DNA of 6,390 bases from DAOTZS01 sp034434335 (GTDB lineage: Bacteria; Chloroflexota; Anaerolineae; CG2-30-64-16). The stretch is taken from positions 1 to 6,390 of the forward strand of contig DAOTZS010000039.1 of the NCBI GenBank assembly GCA_034434335.1, in the 5' to 3' direction. The notes beneath the pieces are model-generated. The model was not told the DNA's origin and made no database searches. It saw nothing but the letters and a program-made list of their open reading frames with translations. The translations under genes and the position numbers were made by a program. Below are positions 6,389-6,390 of this stretch, piece after piece (position 1 is the first letter of the stretch; each line of letters opens with the position of its first letter).

Positions 6389-6390
6389 GC

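Larger units (their letters stand above)
6036..6390. other. 355-nt non-coding region upstream of the permease operon
   Basis: No convincing gene was found. Minus-strand frames at 6083-6346 and 6117-6353 run through hairpins and have no family features. The part next to the operon (6036-6240) is more AT-rich than its surroundings and probably holds the leader or promoter. I could not fix a -35/-10 pair with confidence. The rest is inverted repeats and hairpins, listed separately. Confidence 0.6.

Overview
The window is a GC-rich piece of bacterial chromosome with five complete genes and the first 22 codons of a sixth, all on the minus strand. Read in transcription order, from high to low coordinates, the genes are: a MalF-type sugar ABC permease (5088-6035), a MalG-type sugar ABC permease (3908-4798), a uroporphyrinogen-decarboxylase-superfamily protein (2752-3897), a multi-spanning GT-C/GT87-like glycosyltransferase (1459-2718), a DegT/DnrJ/EryC1/StrS PLP aminotransferase (110-1402), and the start of a probable membrane or exported protein (1-66). 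No gene was found on the plus strand. The long plus-strand open frames lie antisense to the real genes.

The gaps between genes are 289, 10, 33, 56 and 43 nt, so one operon is plausible. The link between the MalG-type permease and the UROD-family gene is tight: the stop codon runs into the next Shine-Dalgarno sequence. The 289-nt gap between the two permeases is unusual, because such genes are normally adjacent. It is filled by repeats: two copies of a 17-nt repeat, then an imperfect inverted repeat enclosing a large C-rich/G-rich palindrome. The 355 nt upstream of the first permease also hold no convincing gene. They carry a 23-nt inverted repeat pair, a short palindrome, and a run of hairpins reaching the window edge.

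Functionally, the permeases form the membrane channel of a CUT1-type carbohydrate importer. The solute-binding protein and ATPase are not here. The UROD-family protein is not HemE. It has the H-x-C pair of corrinoid methyltransferases, but apparently lacks the usual second cysteine of that zinc site. Aminotransferase plus GT-C enzyme would fit making and attaching an amino sugar. Permeases plus UROD-family protein would fit uptake and processing of a modified, perhaps O-methylated, sugar. How the two halves connect is not known from the sequence.

The organism is most likely a member of Chloroflexota (Anaerolineae-like). This is inferred from base composition, from the CCCTCACCCC...GGGGTGAGGG palindrome type and from the gene mix. 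It is not proven.
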